Shown: positions 10,970 to 20,969 of the stretch, in pieces
Layout of the letters: every line of letters begins with the position of its first letter
Numbering within the stretch: the stretch's first letter is position 1
Source of the DNA: Pseudoalteromonas piratica
Lineage (GTDB): Bacteria; Pseudomonadota; Gammaproteobacteria; Enterobacterales; Alteromonadaceae
Assembly (NCBI RefSeq): GCF_000788395.1
Contig: NZ_CP009888.1
Span: 872,501 to 936,500, forward strand
Direction: 5' to 3'
Length of the DNA stretch: 64,000 nt
Program-made: the position numbers and the translations under genes
The notes under the pieces: generated by a model
What the model was told of the DNA's origin: nothing
The model's input: only the letters and a program-made list of their open reading frames with translations
The model's database searches: none

Positions 10970-11659
10970 ATGGAAAAATTTAACGATATTTATTTACGTG
11001 CCGCTGAACGTAAAGGTGGCGAAGGCAAATTAGCAATGCTACTGTCAAAACCTCTAAGTAATAAGCAAGTAGCCCAATTACCAGATTCAGCATGGTTATC
11101 TGAGTTTACCAAAAAGATTTTTCAAAGTGGTTTTTACTGGTCAGTAATCGAGAAAAAATGGCCTGGTTTTGTAGAGGTTTTTTGGCGTTTTGATGTTGAA
11201 GCATTATTAATGATGTCACCTGAGCAACAAGAAAAAGCTGCCAGCGATGAGCGCATTGTGCGTAATTATAAAAAAGTACAAACAGTACAGGCCAATGCTT
11301 ATATGATTCACGACGTTGCTAGTCAGCATGGCAGTTTTAGCCAGTTTGTGGCGGATTGGCCAAGTGAAGATATTATTGGCCTTTGGCAATATCTTAAAAA
11401 ACATGGAGCACGGTTAGGTGGAAACACCGGGCCTTATGCTCTGAGAGTGCTTGGTAAAGATACCTTTTTACTATCGCGAGATTGTGAAAGCTATTTGCGC
11501 AGCCATAAAATTATTGATGGTGGCTTACAAACGAAAAAATCGCTGGTTGCAATTCAGAGTTTTTTCAATGAATTGCAACAGCAAAGTGGTTTGAGTTACC
11601 AAGAGCTCAGCCAAATAGTTTCATTTAGCTGTGGCGACAATGTAGTCGGTATCGGTTAG
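10970..11659 (+). CDS. DNA-3-methyladenine glycosylase I-like protein
   Basis: A 229-residue soluble protein resembling the Tag family of helix-hairpin-helix DNA glycosylases, which excise 3-methyladenine. The N-terminal part has FTKKIFQSGFYWSVIEKKWPGF (in the 47-70 region), similar to the family's F...qaGfsW..i..Kr..f signature. The C-terminal half contains HGARLGGNTGPYALRVLGKD and a helical bundle. It is about 40 residues longer than E. coli Tag, and the zinc-binding Cys/His set of Tag is not evident, so it belongs to a divergent branch. Confidence 0.7.
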   Translation: MEKFNDIYLRAAERKGGEGKLAMLLSKPLSNKQVAQLPDSAWLSEFTKKIFQSGFYWSVIEKKWPGFVEVFWRFDVEALLMMSPEQQEKAASDERIVRNYKKVQTVQANAYMIHDVASQHGSFSQFVADWPSEDIIGLWQYLKKHGARLGGNTGPYALRVLGKDTFLLSRDCESYLRSHKIIDGGLQTKKSLVAIQSFFNELQQQSGLSYQELSQIVSFSCGDNVVGIG

Positions 11660-11667
11660 CGATTAAG

Positions 11668-12912
11668 TTAACTGCGCGGCACAAACTCTAATACCGTTGC
11701 ATTAATGCAATAGCGCAGCTGACCATTTGGGCCATCACCAAACACATGGCCTAAATGGATATCTGATTCCACTGCACGAATTTCAGTGCGCTTCATTCCA
11801 AAACTATGATCAGGCTTCTCGTATACCGCACCGTCCACTGGTTTAGTAAATGAGAGCCAACCGGTACCCGAATTAAAACGATCTCGTGTATCAAATAAGG
11901 CTGCGCCACTGAGTTTGTCAATAAACATACCATCTGGCGTATCTTTAAAAATTTCATACTGTTTGCAAAAACGGTTGTCAGTGCCTTTGTTAAACGCAAC
12001 ATTAAACGCTTCGCTTTCACCGAGCTTAAATGCCCCCACAATTTTGTAAAACTCATCACGTGCGACATAACCTTGGCGTGCAAAGACCTCTTTTCCCTGC
12101 TCTAACAAAATAATCGTTGGAGTTGCCCATGTTGGTGTTTTAATTTTCAGATCATGAAGTTGATCGGCTGTTCTAAAGGTGAGAGGGATGGAGCCAGCAT
12201 ACCCTTTAGCTGTTTCAGCTTTAAACTTTTCGCAATAAGGGCAGAATGGCGCATCAACTACCACAATCTGCTTACCCTCTAGCAATGCACTGTTATCAAG
12301 TTTTGCGACAGTTTGCTGATTAAATGTCACTCCTGTTCGTAAATCAGGGCAATATCCATTAGGGTTTTTGGCTAGATAATCTTGATGATATTCTTCTGCT
12401 GCATAAAATGTCTCGAGCGGTTTTATGCTGGTGGCAATTTTACCGAAACCGGCTTTGCTAAGTAATGATTGAAATTGTCGAGTAACTTTTTTTGCAACAG
12501 CTTGTTGTTGTTCAGAATTATATAGAATAGTTGAACGATATTGCGTACCTATGTCGTTACCTTGACGATTGACCTGAGTCGGGTCATGGTATTCGTAAAA
12601 GTGCTGCAGTATTTTTTCTAGACTTATTTGATTACTATTGAAGGTCACTTTGACCACTTCCGCATAGTTATCTGGGTTGTATTTATTACTTTTCTTAATG
12701 ATATTGCGATAGGTCGCTTTAAAGCCACTGCCATCGGCATAACCACTTACAGCATCAATGACACCCTCAAGTGCTTCATATCGTTTTTCAGCGCCCCAAA
12801 AACAACCCGAACCTAATACAATTGAGTCAGTGTGATTTGTTTGGGAACTTGCAGCCTGAGCAAGATTGGTAAAACTTAATAAAAACAGGCTCAAACAAAA
12901 TAGATAGTTCAT
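11668..12912 (-). CDS. msrAB: Secreted MsrA-thioredoxin-MsrB fusion methionine sulfoxide reductase
   Basis: A 414-residue exported protein with a signal peptide (about 1-21) and three domains. MsrA spans about 30-195, with catalytic Cys37 in GCFWG, and reduces the S-epimer of methionine sulfoxide. A thioredoxin-like domain spans about 205-295, with CPYC at 224-227, and could pass on electrons. MsrB spans about 312-414, with the SGTGW signature and catalytic Cys402, and reduces the R-epimer. In MsrB the usual structural zinc CxxC positions are replaced (IDKLSGAALF, 331-340), so it is a zinc-free form. The domain order differs from Neisseria PilB (Trx-MsrA-MsrB). Likely role: repair of oxidised envelope proteins. 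Confidence 0.92.
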   Translation of the reverse strand: MNYLFCLSLFLLSFTNLAQAASSQTNHTDSIVLGSGCFWGAEKRYEALEGVIDAVSGYADGSGFKATYRNIIKKSNKYNPDNYAEVVKVTFNSNQISLEKILQHFYEYHDPTQVNRQGNDIGTQYRSTILYNSEQQQAVAKKVTRQFQSLLSKAGFGKIATSIKPLETFYAAEEYHQDYLAKNPNGYCPDLRTGVTFNQQTVAKLDNSALLEGKQIVVVDAPFCPYCEKFKAETAKGYAGSIPLTFRTADQLHDLKIKTPTWATPTIILLEQGKEVFARQGYVARDEFYKIVGAFKLGESEAFNVAFNKGTDNRFCKQYEIFKDTPDGMFIDKLSGAALFDTRDRFNSGTGWLSFTKPVDGAVYEKPDHSFGMKRTEIRAVESDIHLGHVFGDGPNGQLRYCINATVLEFVPRS

Positions 12913-13072
12913 ATTTTTGCCTTCTTAAATTATTTACTACGTAAAAGATAAGACCCGAGATCGCTCGATTTAAATTCATGGCCGTTAAACATCAAAATAA
13001 ACCGTTTATCAATAAACGGCTGCAAAAGGGCTGCTTGACTTTAAGATGGCTAGCAAACAAACGGGAGTATTT

Positions 13073-13303
13073 ATGAAAAAACTAATTTCAATGGCTATGG
13101 CAGTAACGGCATTATCATTAGCGGGCTGCAATGCCACAATGGATGTAAGCTACACACCGGTTACCGAACTGGAAACACATACCAGTTGGGAAATTAATCC
13201 GGTGACAGGTTCGTGGGAAGCGGTTGAAAGTACGGTTTATATCAGTGTAAAAGAAAAACAGCACACCTTACCAAAACAATACGATCGTTTTGCAAACAAT
13301 TAA
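13073..13303 (+). CDS. Small lipoprotein of unknown function
   Basis: A 76-residue protein starting at the ATG preceded by gggag seven bases upstream; an earlier in-frame ATG at 13046 lacks a ribosome-binding site and would spoil the signal peptide. The signal peptide has a lipobox-like LAGC near residue 19, so the mature protein of about 58 residues is probably lipid-anchored. The mature part is polar, with repeated Thr/Glu/Val. No family was recognised. A terminator follows. Confidence 0.7.
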   Translation: MKKLISMAMAVTALSLAGCNATMDVSYTPVTELETHTSWEINPVTGSWEAVESTVYISVKEKQHTLPKQYDRFANN

Positions 13304-13315
13304 AAACACATGTTT

Positions 13316-13344
13316 TGCGCATGAGTTATCATGCGCATTTTGTT
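13316..13344 (+). terminator. Terminator between convergent genes
   Basis: A perfect 9-bp stem, tgcgcatga (13316-13324) with tcatgcgca (13329-13337), closes the loop gtta and is followed by ttttgtt. It lies just after the small lipoprotein gene and touches the stop codon of the convergent outer-membrane protein gene, so it may serve both. Confidence 0.8.
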
Positions 13345-14113
13345 AAAAGCGAGAAGTTACTAATAGTGTGACCGAGTTGAACCCTGAATCATTGTTGCCA
13401 AGACCTGCGCCCAAGCCAAAGCTGAATGATAAATGTGGATTAAACCAATACTGGGTTTGCAACTCCGTATTATTGTTGTCAAAGTCATTTGTTTGCGCAA
13501 CAGCCTGAATTCCTACGTACCAATTCTCACTTAAATAATAATCTGCTCGTCCCTGATAGTAACTTTCTTTGCCTGAAATTTGTTTAAATACAAAGTCCCA
13601 GCCCTGACCATTCATGATTTTTGTGTAGCGAATGTAGGGCGAGAGGCGCCAATTATTACTTGAGTCTTGATTGCCGATATAATCTGTTTCATTGCGGTAA
13701 AGGTAGGTCGCGCCAACACCTAACTGTAAATTGGGGGTGATGTGGTTGCCCAGCTCACCTGCAACTCTTACATAGTGATCATCAAAGTGGTTATCACGAG
13801 CATATTCAACCTCACCACGGAAAACTAAATTATTGTCAAAATAATGAGTGTAACCTACATCAATATCATAAAACTCATCTAATACGAGTGCGCGAGTGGT
13901 AAGGCTATCGATGCGGTTTATGTAGGCTTTTAGGTTATGAGGACCTCTTACATTTGCGATATCTTCAAATAAATAGGTATAAGCTAACCCTACAAAATGA
14001 TCATCAAAGTCATAAAGGTCGGATACACCAAAGTCGATTTGATGTTGAATTGAGTCATTCGCTAAGGCAGCATTTGAAGCAAAGAGCAGCGCAAAGGGCA
14101 GTAGAATCTTCAT
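13343..14113 (-). CDS. Putative outer-membrane beta-barrel protein (porin-like)
   Basis: A 256-residue protein with a signal peptide (about 1-18, ending ALAN). The mature part alternates polar and hydrophobic residues in strands of about 10, is rich in Tyr, Asn and Asp, and ends in Phe (VTSRF), the usual C-terminal signal of outer-membrane barrels. It is small for a general porin and probably forms about 12 strands. Function is unknown. Confidence 0.75.
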   Translation of the reverse strand: MKILLPFALLFASNAALANDSIQHQIDFGVSDLYDFDDHFVGLAYTYLFEDIANVRGPHNLKAYINRIDSLTTRALVLDEFYDIDVGYTHYFDNNLVFRGEVEYARDNHFDDHYVRVAGELGNHITPNLQLGVGATYLYRNETDYIGNQDSSNNWRLSPYIRYTKIMNGQGWDFVFKQISGKESYYQGRADYYLSENWYVGIQAVAQTNDFDNNNTELQTQYWFNPHLSFSFGLGAGLGNNDSGFNSVTLLVTSRF

Positions 14114-14244
14114 GGTTTTGGGTCGTCCTTTTTGTCTGCAGCTTAATGAAATAATTTCTACGTGATAAGTATGTAACTGTTGAAAATTGTTAGATATTGT
14201 AAATAGTACATAGTTAAAAATCTAAAACATTAAAAAGAGCTTAT

Positions 14245-14682
14245 ATGATCTGGTTTAAAGAGATAGATAAAGCATTATGCGACCAATTGGATAAAGGGTT
14301 AAATGGTAAAGGGAGTTTAATGAACACCTTAGGTATCGAAATTTGTGAAATAGGCGATGACTACCTTGTAGCCAGTATGCCCGTTACACCAGACCATCAT
14401 AATCCGATAGGGATGTTACATGGCGGCGCTAACGTGGTGCTTGCTGAGACCGTTGCGAGCTATGCTGCCAATTTTGTTGTCGATACCGATAAATATTATT
14501 GTGTGGGACAAGAAATCAATGCCAATCACATTAAAGCTGCCCGCAAAGGAATGGTGTACGCCACAGCAAGAGCAATTCATTTAGGTAAGCGCACTTCTGT
14601 TTGGGAAGTAAAAATTGCCAATCAAGCCGGTGAGTTGACCTGTATCTCGAGAATGACTGCTGCTGTGGTTGAGCGGCGATAA
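14245..14682 (+). CDS. Hotdog-fold thioesterase (YdiI/YbdB-like)
   Basis: A 145-residue hotdog protein. The motif HHNPIGMLHGGANVVLAETV (about 52-71) matches the active-site region of the PaaI/YdiI thioesterases, with Glu68 as the likely catalytic acid on the central helix and the HGG nearby. Such enzymes hydrolyse acyl-CoA, for instance 1,4-dihydroxy-2-naphthoyl-CoA in menaquinone synthesis or aryl-carrier proteins in siderophore synthesis. No menaquinone or siderophore genes are adjacent, so the substrate is open. Confidence 0.88.
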   Translation: MIWFKEIDKALCDQLDKGLNGKGSLMNTLGIEICEIGDDYLVASMPVTPDHHNPIGMLHGGANVVLAETVASYAANFVVDTDKYYCVGQEINANHIKAARKGMVYATARAIHLGKRTSVWEVKIANQAGELTCISRMTAAVVERR

Positions 14683-14763
14683 TTGATCTATATCTAGTTA
14701 GCGGATATTAGCGCTAGCATTTTAACTTTCACTGGCATATATCTTAGCTAGGGGTATATGCCA

Positions 14764-15000
14764 ATGAGTGAAAAAAACCTAATTACACTGCTTAAACTGG
14801 TTATTGTGCTTGGTTTGTGTTTAATCGGCTTGGGTTATTATTTAATTAATGTTGCTCACATCGAACAAACGATGGGAATAACAGGCATGATGATTGGCGG
14901 TGGGTGTTATGCCTTTGGTATTATCCTTTCTCTTCCTACGAAAATGTATCTGACATTTATTTGGGTAACAGCTGAGCATAGAAATAAGCATAAGCAATAA
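14764..15000 (+). CDS. Small two-helix membrane protein
   Basis: A 78-residue protein. The ATG at 14764 was chosen because an aggggt element lies about nine bases upstream; the ATG at 14758 is too close to it. Two membrane segments at about residues 6-28 and 38-60 are separated by a short loop, and the C-terminus is basic (AEHRNKHKQ). No family was recognised. Confidence 0.65.
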   Translation: MSEKNLITLLKLVIVLGLCLIGLGYYLINVAHIEQTMGITGMMIGGGCYAFGIILSLPTKMYLTFIWVTAEHRNKHKQ

Positions 15001-15069
15001 TATGCATTATTACCTTTCGCTATTTTACGTCATACTTAGTGTTATATCTTTTAAAACATAATTTACGCT

Positions 15070-15837
15070 GTGACCAGATACATTAGTATTCTTTGTCTAA
15101 TAATGAGCTTTCATCTTGCTGCAAGTGATATCAAAATTGCAGCGGGAAATTTTGCGCCTTATTTTAGGGCTGATACGCAAGTCCATAAACAAGGGCTTTA
15201 TGAGATTTTAATCACTTCTGCTCTCAGTAAATTATTGTTAAACCCCAAATACATCAATGTTTCTAATGAAGCAATTAAACGGTATTACCAAAAGAATCGT
15301 GTCGACCTCGCGATAAACTGGACCGGTGATTTTTCTGGCGAAGGCTATGTATCGGCGCATCGTTTATTTTTTTACAACAGAGCTATTTTAAGGCGAATTA
15401 GTGCATGGCAAGGTGCACAGCATATTTTGGCATTAGAAGGCGCACGCATCGCCAGCTTTTCTGGTGCAAGTTTAAACTTTGGAACAGATTACAATACACT
15501 CATTAATAACGAGAAAACGCGATATTTTGAAAGTGGCGATCAATACGCAATTAATAAAATGTTGCTGGCAAATAAAGTAGATATACTAATTGCAGATTGG
15601 TTAAAGTTTTATCGTTTTGCTAAACCCATGGGGTTGGTAGAAGAGTTTATGGCTTTGGATTTATTGCACAATGAGGGCTCGAAAATTATCTTTAAGGACA
15701 AAAAGCTTAGAGATGATTTTGATAAAGTTGTTGAGCAAATGCATGCAAGTGGTGAGTTACAGCAACTCACCCAAGCATGGTTGGCAAAAAATAATTTGCC
15801 TATGGTGTCGCATCACTTTTTAGCAAAAAAAAGTTAA
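15070..15837 (+). CDS. Periplasmic solute-binding-like protein (SBP_bac_3 type)
   Basis: A 255-residue exported protein. The GTG start at 15070 gives a complete signal peptide (about 1-18, ending LAAS). The mature part has the layout of family-3 substrate-binding proteins: an early GNFAPYF segment, [15 protein letters not shown] in lobe 1, a [11 protein letters not shown] strand, and a late [18 protein letters not shown] helix. No transporter genes are adjacent, so it may be an orphan sensor-like binding protein. The ligand is unknown. Its end overlaps the convergent cysH stop by 4 bases. Confidence 0.75.
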   Translation: MTRYISILCLIMSFHLAASDIKIAAGNFAPYFRADTQVHKQGLYEILITSALSKLLLNPKYINVSNEAIKRYYQKNRVDLAINWTGDFSGEGYVSAHRLFFYNRAILRRISAWQGAQHILALEGARIASFSGASLNFGTDYNTLINNEKTRYFESGDQYAINKMLLANKVDILIADWLKFYRFAKPMGLVEEFMALDLLHNEGSKIIFKDKKLRDDFDKVVEQMHASGELQQLTQAWLAKNNLPMVSHHFLAKKS

Positions 15838-16574
15838 ATCCCACCACCGTCAGTATGTAAGCCACATTCACGGTTCAGTCCAAAGAAACGTGTTTCTTCT
15901 TCTGTCATGCCTGGCTCTAGTTTACGTGTAGTATGTACATCACCCATAGACACATAACCTTGCTCCCAAAGCGGGTGGTATGGTAAATCATACTTGGTTA
16001 AATACTGATATACATCACGGCTGTGCCAATCAATAAGTGGATACACTTTCACTGTACCACGGCTGATTTCAAGCACTTGCTTATCTGCTCGGGTAGACGA
16101 TTGTTGGCGTCGCAGTCCGCTAAACCACGTACCTGCATCAAGTTCCTTCAGTGCACGCGTCATCGGCTCAACTTTATTAAGCGTATTATACTGTTTAATA
16201 CCCGCTTCACCTTGTTCCCATAACTTGCCGTATTTAGCTTCTTGCCAAGCTGGGGTTAACTCAGACTTATACACTTTTAGATTAAGCGCTAGGCGTTCTG
16301 TAAGCTCATCAATAAACTGATACGTCTCAGGAAATAAATAGCCGGTATCAGTTAATACCACTGGTATATTTTTCTTTTGTGATGTCACTAGGTGTAACAT
16401 CACAGCAGCTTGAATACCAAAGCTAGACGATAAAAAGTGAGTATCTGGCAAATTTTCTAATGCCCACGCAACACGCTCTTCAGCTGTTTTGTCCACTAAA
16501 AAGCCATTTGCATCAGCAAGGAGTGCCTGCTGGCTTTCTTTATCTAGCGTTAGAATATTTTTAAATTCACTCAT
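15834..16574 (-). CDS. cysH: Phosphoadenylyl-sulfate (PAPS) reductase
   Basis: Reduces PAPS to sulfite with thioredoxin in assimilatory sulfate reduction. The 246-residue protein has the PP-loop-like [13 protein letters not shown] near the N-terminus, the DTGYLFPET motif, [11 protein letters not shown] for PAPS binding and the C-terminal ECGLH with the catalytic Cys. It lacks the CC...CxxC cluster of APS reductases, so it is the PAPS type. The start at 16574 follows a tagga element; an upstream ATG at 16607 would add 11 residues with no support. It is the last gene of cysJ-cysI-cysH. Confidence 0.95.
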   Translation of the reverse strand: MSEFKNILTLDKESQQALLADANGFLVDKTAEERVAWALENLPDTHFLSSSFGIQAAVMLHLVTSQKKNIPVVLTDTGYLFPETYQFIDELTERLALNLKVYKSELTPAWQEAKYGKLWEQGEAGIKQYNTLNKVEPMTRALKELDAGTWFSGLRRQQSSTRADKQVLEISRGTVKVYPLIDWHSRDVYQYLTKYDLPYHPLWEQGYVSMGDVHTTRKLEPGMTEEETRFFGLNRECGLHTDGGGI

Positions 16575-16619
16575 ACGTAAATTCCTAACCAAGGGCGGCG
16601 ATGCCACCCTGAAATTTAT

Positions 16620-18338
16620 TTAAGCGTGGAAGTCTGTTTTAGAGACTTTCACTTCGGCAACGATTTCCTTACGGATAGCGAAGTCACCAAAACATTCACC
16701 TTCGTTGCGCTCCTTGGCCCACTGGCCAATTAATTCATCTAATGCTGGTAGGTAAACATCTTCACCAACATTTTCTAGGTAAAGCTTAGGTACGCGCGTA
16801 CCTTCACGGTTACCACCTAGGTAAACGTTGTATTTACCAGGACCTTTACCGACAAAACCAATCTCAGCTAACATGGCGCGACCACAACCATTCGGGCAAC
16901 CTACGACACGCATAATGATGTCGTCATTCGGAATTTCGTGCTTCGCTAAAATCGCTTCTGTTTTCTCGATAAGCTCAGGTAAGTAACGCTCAGCTTCAGC
17001 CATCGCTAGTGGACAAGTCGGTAATGCCACACATGCCATAGAGTTAAAGCGTTGCTCTGAGTGTGAATCGTCAATTAAGCCGTGCTCACGAGCGATTTTC
17101 TCAATAATGTCTTTTTGATCCGCTGGCACACCGGCAACAATTAAGTTTTGGTTAGCCGTCATGCGGAAATCACCTTGGTGAATTTCTGCAATCTTACGAC
17201 AACCTGTTTTCAGTGGTTGGCCTGGGTAATCAAGAATACGACCACTTTGGATAAATAGTGTTAGGTGATGCTTACCATCAATGCCTTCTACCCAACCGAT
17301 ACGGTCGCCACGGTGTGTGAACTCATATGGGCGGCTTTCTTCAAATTTAACGCCAGCACGGTTTTCTACTTCTGCTTTAAACGTATCTGTACCGAAAGTA
17401 TCAAGGGTATATTTCGTTTTTGCGTTCTTACGGTTAACACGGTTACCCCAATCACGCTGAACAGATACGACGTGCTCGGCAATTTTTAGCGTGTGCTCAA
17501 GTGGAATGAAACCTAAATCATCCGCTTTACGTGGGTAAGTGTTTACATCACCGTGCGTCATCGCCAGACCACCACCAACAAGTACGTTAAAACCAACTAG
17601 TTTGCCGTTATCTGCAATGGCAACAAAGTTTAAATCGTTCGCGTGAACATCTACTTCGTTGTTTGGTGGAATCGTCACTGTGGTTTTGAACTTACGTGGT
17701 AAGTAAGTTGAACCTAAAATTGGCTCTTCTGTTGTTTCAGTCTTTTCACCATTTAACCAAATTTCAGCATACGCTTTGGTGTGTGGTAGTAAGTGCTCAG
17801 AGATCTTCGCAGCCCATTCGTATGCTTCTTGGTGTAACTCAGACTCAACTGGGTTAGTCGTACATAGTACGTTACGGTTAACGTCACCAGCAGTTGCAAT
17901 TGAATCAATACCAACGCTATTTAGCATTTGGTGCATTTCTTTAATGCCCGGCTTTAATACACCGTGGAACTGGAATGTTTGGCGCGTTGTTAAACGAATA
18001 CTGCCGTAAATGGTTTTATCACCAGCAAACTCATCAATCGCTAACCACTGTTTAGGCGTGATAATACCGCCTGGCATACGTGCACGAAGCATCACGTTGT
18101 GCATTGGCTCAAGCTTTTGCTTAGTACGCTCTGGACGAATATCACGGTCGTCTTGCTGGTACATACCGTGGAAACGGATTAGCTGGAAGTTATCCGCTGT
18201 AAAACCACCGGTAAGTTGGTCTTTTAAATCCGCTTCAATGGTACCGCGTAAAAAGTTACTTTGCGTTTTTAATCTTTCGTTATCAGCAAACTTAGCATTT
18301 GGGTCTAGCTTGCTGTTAGGTTTGTAATCTGTGCTCAT
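16620..18338 (-). CDS. cysI: Sulfite reductase hemoprotein beta subunit
   Basis: A 572-residue subunit that reduces sulfite to sulfide with siroheme and a 4Fe-4S cluster. The cluster ligands are visible in [19 protein letters not shown] and [11 protein letters not shown]. The duplicated ferredoxin-like and nitrite/sulfite reductase domains are full length. It lies 46 bases upstream of cysH and 55 bases downstream of cysJ, so one operon is likely. CysB control is expected from the family; no binding site was identified. Confidence 0.97.
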   Translation of the reverse strand: MSTDYKPNSKLDPNAKFADNERLKTQSNFLRGTIEADLKDQLTGGFTADNFQLIRFHGMYQQDDRDIRPERTKQKLEPMHNVMLRARMPGGIITPKQWLAIDEFAGDKTIYGSIRLTTRQTFQFHGVLKPGIKEMHQMLNSVGIDSIATAGDVNRNVLCTTNPVESELHQEAYEWAAKISEHLLPHTKAYAEIWLNGEKTETTEEPILGSTYLPRKFKTTVTIPPNNEVDVHANDLNFVAIADNGKLVGFNVLVGGGLAMTHGDVNTYPRKADDLGFIPLEHTLKIAEHVVSVQRDWGNRVNRKNAKTKYTLDTFGTDTFKAEVENRAGVKFEESRPYEFTHRGDRIGWVEGIDGKHHLTLFIQSGRILDYPGQPLKTGCRKIAEIHQGDFRMTANQNLIVAGVPADQKDIIEKIAREHGLIDDSHSEQRFNSMACVALPTCPLAMAEAERYLPELIEKTEAILAKHEIPNDDIIMRVVGCPNGCGRAMLAEIGFVGKGPGKYNVYLGGNREGTRVPKLYLENVGEDVYLPALDELIGQWAKERNEGECFGDFAIRKEIVAEVKVSKTDFHA

Positions 18339-18393
18339 GGCTTATCCTAAAATTCTACTGTGACGGTCAGTGTAGTGGTGTACTAACAAGTTG

Positions 18394-20208
18394 TTAGTAA
18401 ACGTCTTTTTGATAACGGTTGTTGCTGCGAAGCTCTTTTAAGTAACTTTCAGCTTGCTCGTCATCTTTGCCACCATGGGCTTTAATAATGTCGATAAGTG
18501 CTTGGTGAACGTCTTTCGCCATGCGGTTTGCATCACCACAAATATAGAAATGTGCACCTTTTTCTAACCATGCAAACACTTCCTCGCCTTTCTCGCGAAG
18601 ACGGTCCTGCACGTATACTTTTTCTGCTTGGTCGCGGCTAAATGCTAGGTCTACTTTGTTTAGTAAGCCAGACTTCACATAGCCTTGAATCTCTACTTGG
18701 TATAAGAAATCTTGGGTGAAGTGTGGGTTACCGAAGAATAACCAGTTCTCACCTTCCGCTTCACGTGCATCACGTTCTTGTAAGAATGCACGGAATGGTG
18801 CGATACCTGTACCTGGGCCTACCATGATAACTGGCGTGTTATCATCGCTTGGTAAACGGAAGTTGTCGTTATGCTCGCTAAATACTTTAACTTGTACGCC
18901 TTCTTCTGCACGATGTGCTAGGTAACCAGAACAACCACCAAAGTGTTTCTCACCAAAGGCATCAAACTCAACTAAACCAACCGTTAAGTGTACTTCTTCT
19001 TCCACTTCAGCTTGGCTTGACGCGATTGAATATAAACGCGCTTGTAGCTTGCGTAGGCTGTTTGCTAAATCTTGTGCGCTAATATCGCTTGGGTTTTGCT
19101 TGATGATATCGAAGATTTGACGCGCTTCGATGTACTCACGCATCGCAGCTTTATCTTCAACTAGCTTTAATAGTTCAGCGTTGTTAGTTGCTTGTGCGTA
19201 CTTTTCAACAAAACCAGGGTAAGACTGAGTTAGCTCTAGTTTTTCAATTAACGCTGTACGAATTGATAAGGTTTCTTCACCTAACGTGATTTCAGTCGCG
19301 CCATCAATGTTTAACAGTGCCAGTGTTTCATCAACAAGTGCTTCGTCATTTAAAAAGTAAACACCTAAAGAATCACCTGGAAGATACGTGATGTCAGAAC
19401 CTTCTAGTGAGATTTCAATGTGACGTACGTCTTTAGTTGAGTCGCGACCTGTGATCTTTTGTACCACACTTAGCTCTGCCGCAAATGGGTTTTGCTTAGT
19501 GTATTGGCTTTGCGCTGGTGCTGCACCAAAGCCAGCCATCGGAATAACTTGTGCTGAGCCTTGCGACTGTGCTTTTAGCTCAGGTTCGAATGCATCAACC
19601 GCACCGCCGATCCAAGCTGTTGCTTGGTCTTCATAATCAACGTCTAAGTCAGCGCGCGCAACTACTGTTTCTGCGCCTAGAGCTTTAAAGCGCTCTTCAA
19701 AATCAATCGCCGTTTGGCAGAAGAACTCGTAGCTTGAATCACCTAGACCGATAACCGCAACTTTAACGCCATCTAGTTTTGGTGCTTTTTTCGATGCTAA
19801 GAATGCGTGCAAGTTTTCAGCATCTTCTGGTGGCTCACCTTCACCGTAAGTAGAAACAGCAACAGCAATAAATTTCTCTTTCTTAAGTTGAGCTGGCTTG
19901 TAGTCAGCCATGTTCACAAGCTTAACTGCTAAGCCTTTTGCTTCAGCAGCTGCTTTAAGTTGGTTAGCAACGCCTTTTGCGTTACCTGTTTGTGAACCGT
20001 AAAGAATGGTGAGTGCAGCTGCTTCACCAGCTTGTGGTGCTGCGCCCGCAACCTGACCTGATAATGCTGCTGTATTGGCATTTGCTGCTAAGTAACCACT
20101 TACCCAAGCTTGTTGAATTGGGTTCAGTTCAGCAGTAAGTGCTTGTAACTTTTGTACTTGCTCTGGCGTAAGCGGACTTGCTTGCGCCGATAGTTGACTT
20201 AACAACAT
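18394..20208 (-). CDS. cysJ: Sulfite reductase flavoprotein alpha subunit
   Basis: A 604-residue subunit passing electrons from NADPH through FAD and FMN to CysI. The flavodoxin-like domain (TILYGSQTGNAKGVA near residue 68) is followed by the FAD-binding region (RLYSIASSQAEVEEEVH) and NADPH-binding GPGTGIAPFRAFLQER. It ends in YQKDVY, as such reductases do. The ATG at 20208 was chosen because gagga lies about nine bases before it; an ATG 14 codons upstream would add an unlikely extension. It is the first gene of cysJIH. Confidence 0.95.
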   Translation of the reverse strand: MLLSQLSAQASPLTPEQVQKLQALTAELNPIQQAWVSGYLAANANTAALSGQVAGAAPQAGEAAALTILYGSQTGNAKGVANQLKAAAEAKGLAVKLVNMADYKPAQLKKEKFIAVAVSTYGEGEPPEDAENLHAFLASKKAPKLDGVKVAVIGLGDSSYEFFCQTAIDFEERFKALGAETVVARADLDVDYEDQATAWIGGAVDAFEPELKAQSQGSAQVIPMAGFGAAPAQSQYTKQNPFAAELSVVQKITGRDSTKDVRHIEISLEGSDITYLPGDSLGVYFLNDEALVDETLALLNIDGATEITLGEETLSIRTALIEKLELTQSYPGFVEKYAQATNNAELLKLVEDKAAMREYIEARQIFDIIKQNPSDISAQDLANSLRKLQARLYSIASSQAEVEEEVHLTVGLVEFDAFGEKHFGGCSGYLAHRAEEGVQVKVFSEHNDNFRLPSDDNTPVIMVGPGTGIAPFRAFLQERDAREAEGENWLFFGNPHFTQDFLYQVEIQGYVKSGLLNKVDLAFSRDQAEKVYVQDRLREKGEEVFAWLEKGAHFYICGDANRMAKDVHQALIDIIKAHGGKDDEQAESYLKELRSNNRYQKDVY

Positions 20209-20380
20209 GCTCTTTATTCCTCGACAACCGAAAGCTAAATTTATTAGCACTTAGATGTGCTTCTCTGATGGTGAAATATAACGATGTCGTGGCAAAGAAA
20301 AAAATAATAGAAAGTGCTTTGTTATTCCAAAAAGGAATGTATGAAGAGTTATTTATAATTTTTGCAAAAAAATAATGCAG

Positions 20381-20956
20381 TTATCGATTGTCTTCAAAAA
20401 TAACCGAGCCGGTTGATGCATTGTAGGTAATTTTGATCAGCGCATTATTTCGGCCAGAAGTGTCGCCTAATTTGCGTAAAACATATGTGCAACTGTCGCT
20501 TGCGCTTGGCGTAATTGGGTTTAAACCACTTGAAAAGCGATAAGAGCGATACTCTTGGTTATTGTTGTTATGCGCTATGGATGGCGCGTCTTCAAGTAGG
20601 GCGTTCCAAAGATCAGCACAACCTCGGTTGCCCCGTCCAATTTGAAAAGGACTGCCCATGGTGCCAGTGTTATTGTTACCTTTGTTTACGCCAACAGGAT
20701 AGCCAAAAGCATTTACATCAATACTGCCATCAAGGTAGTTAGTTAAATTGACAACGTAATTACGATTACCGCCAATAGCCCATTTGGTTTTTGCAAAATC
20801 AACAGCTTGTTTAAAGTTAGCTGCAAGTGCTTTCGTTTTTGCAGCTTCTGCATCTTCGTTAAGTGATAAAAACGAGATGCTTGCTGTAATGGATATTACT
20901 GCCAATATAACAATTACGATAATAAGCTCTACAATCGTAAACCCTTGGCTTTTCAT
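20381..20956 (-). CDS. Type IV pilin-like (pseudopilin) protein
   Basis: A 191-residue prepilin. The leader MKSQG is followed by FTIVELIIVIVILAVISITA, with the cleavage site between Gly5 and Phe6 and the conserved Glu at position 5 of the mature protein, then a long hydrophobic helix. The C-terminal part contains two Cys (in RGCADLW and SDSCTYVLRK) that could form a pilin disulfide. The ATG at 20956 follows gggag. No secretion or pilus assembly genes are nearby; it probably uses machinery encoded elsewhere. It follows an unknown gene by 13 bases. Confidence 0.88.
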   Translation of the reverse strand: MKSQGFTIVELIIVIVILAVISITASISFLSLNEDAEAAKTKALAANFKQAVDFAKTKWAIGGNRNYVVNLTNYLDGSIDVNAFGYPVGVNKGNNNTGTMGSPFQIGRGNRGCADLWNALLEDAPSIAHNNNNQEYRSYRFSSGLNPITPSASDSCTYVLRKLGDTSGRNNALIKITYNASTGSVIFEDNR

Positions 20957-20969
20957 GATGCTCCCGTTG

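Noticed and set aside
12996..13021. ccgtttat/ataaacgg hairpin upstream of the small lipoprotein
   Set aside because: A perfect stem, but it lies between divergent genes with only a mixed T-rich stretch on the minus strand; too little to call a terminator or operator.
20178..20375. 65-codon frame opposite the cysJ start
   Set aside because: Overlaps the cysJ start and its ribosome-binding site on the other strand; no support.
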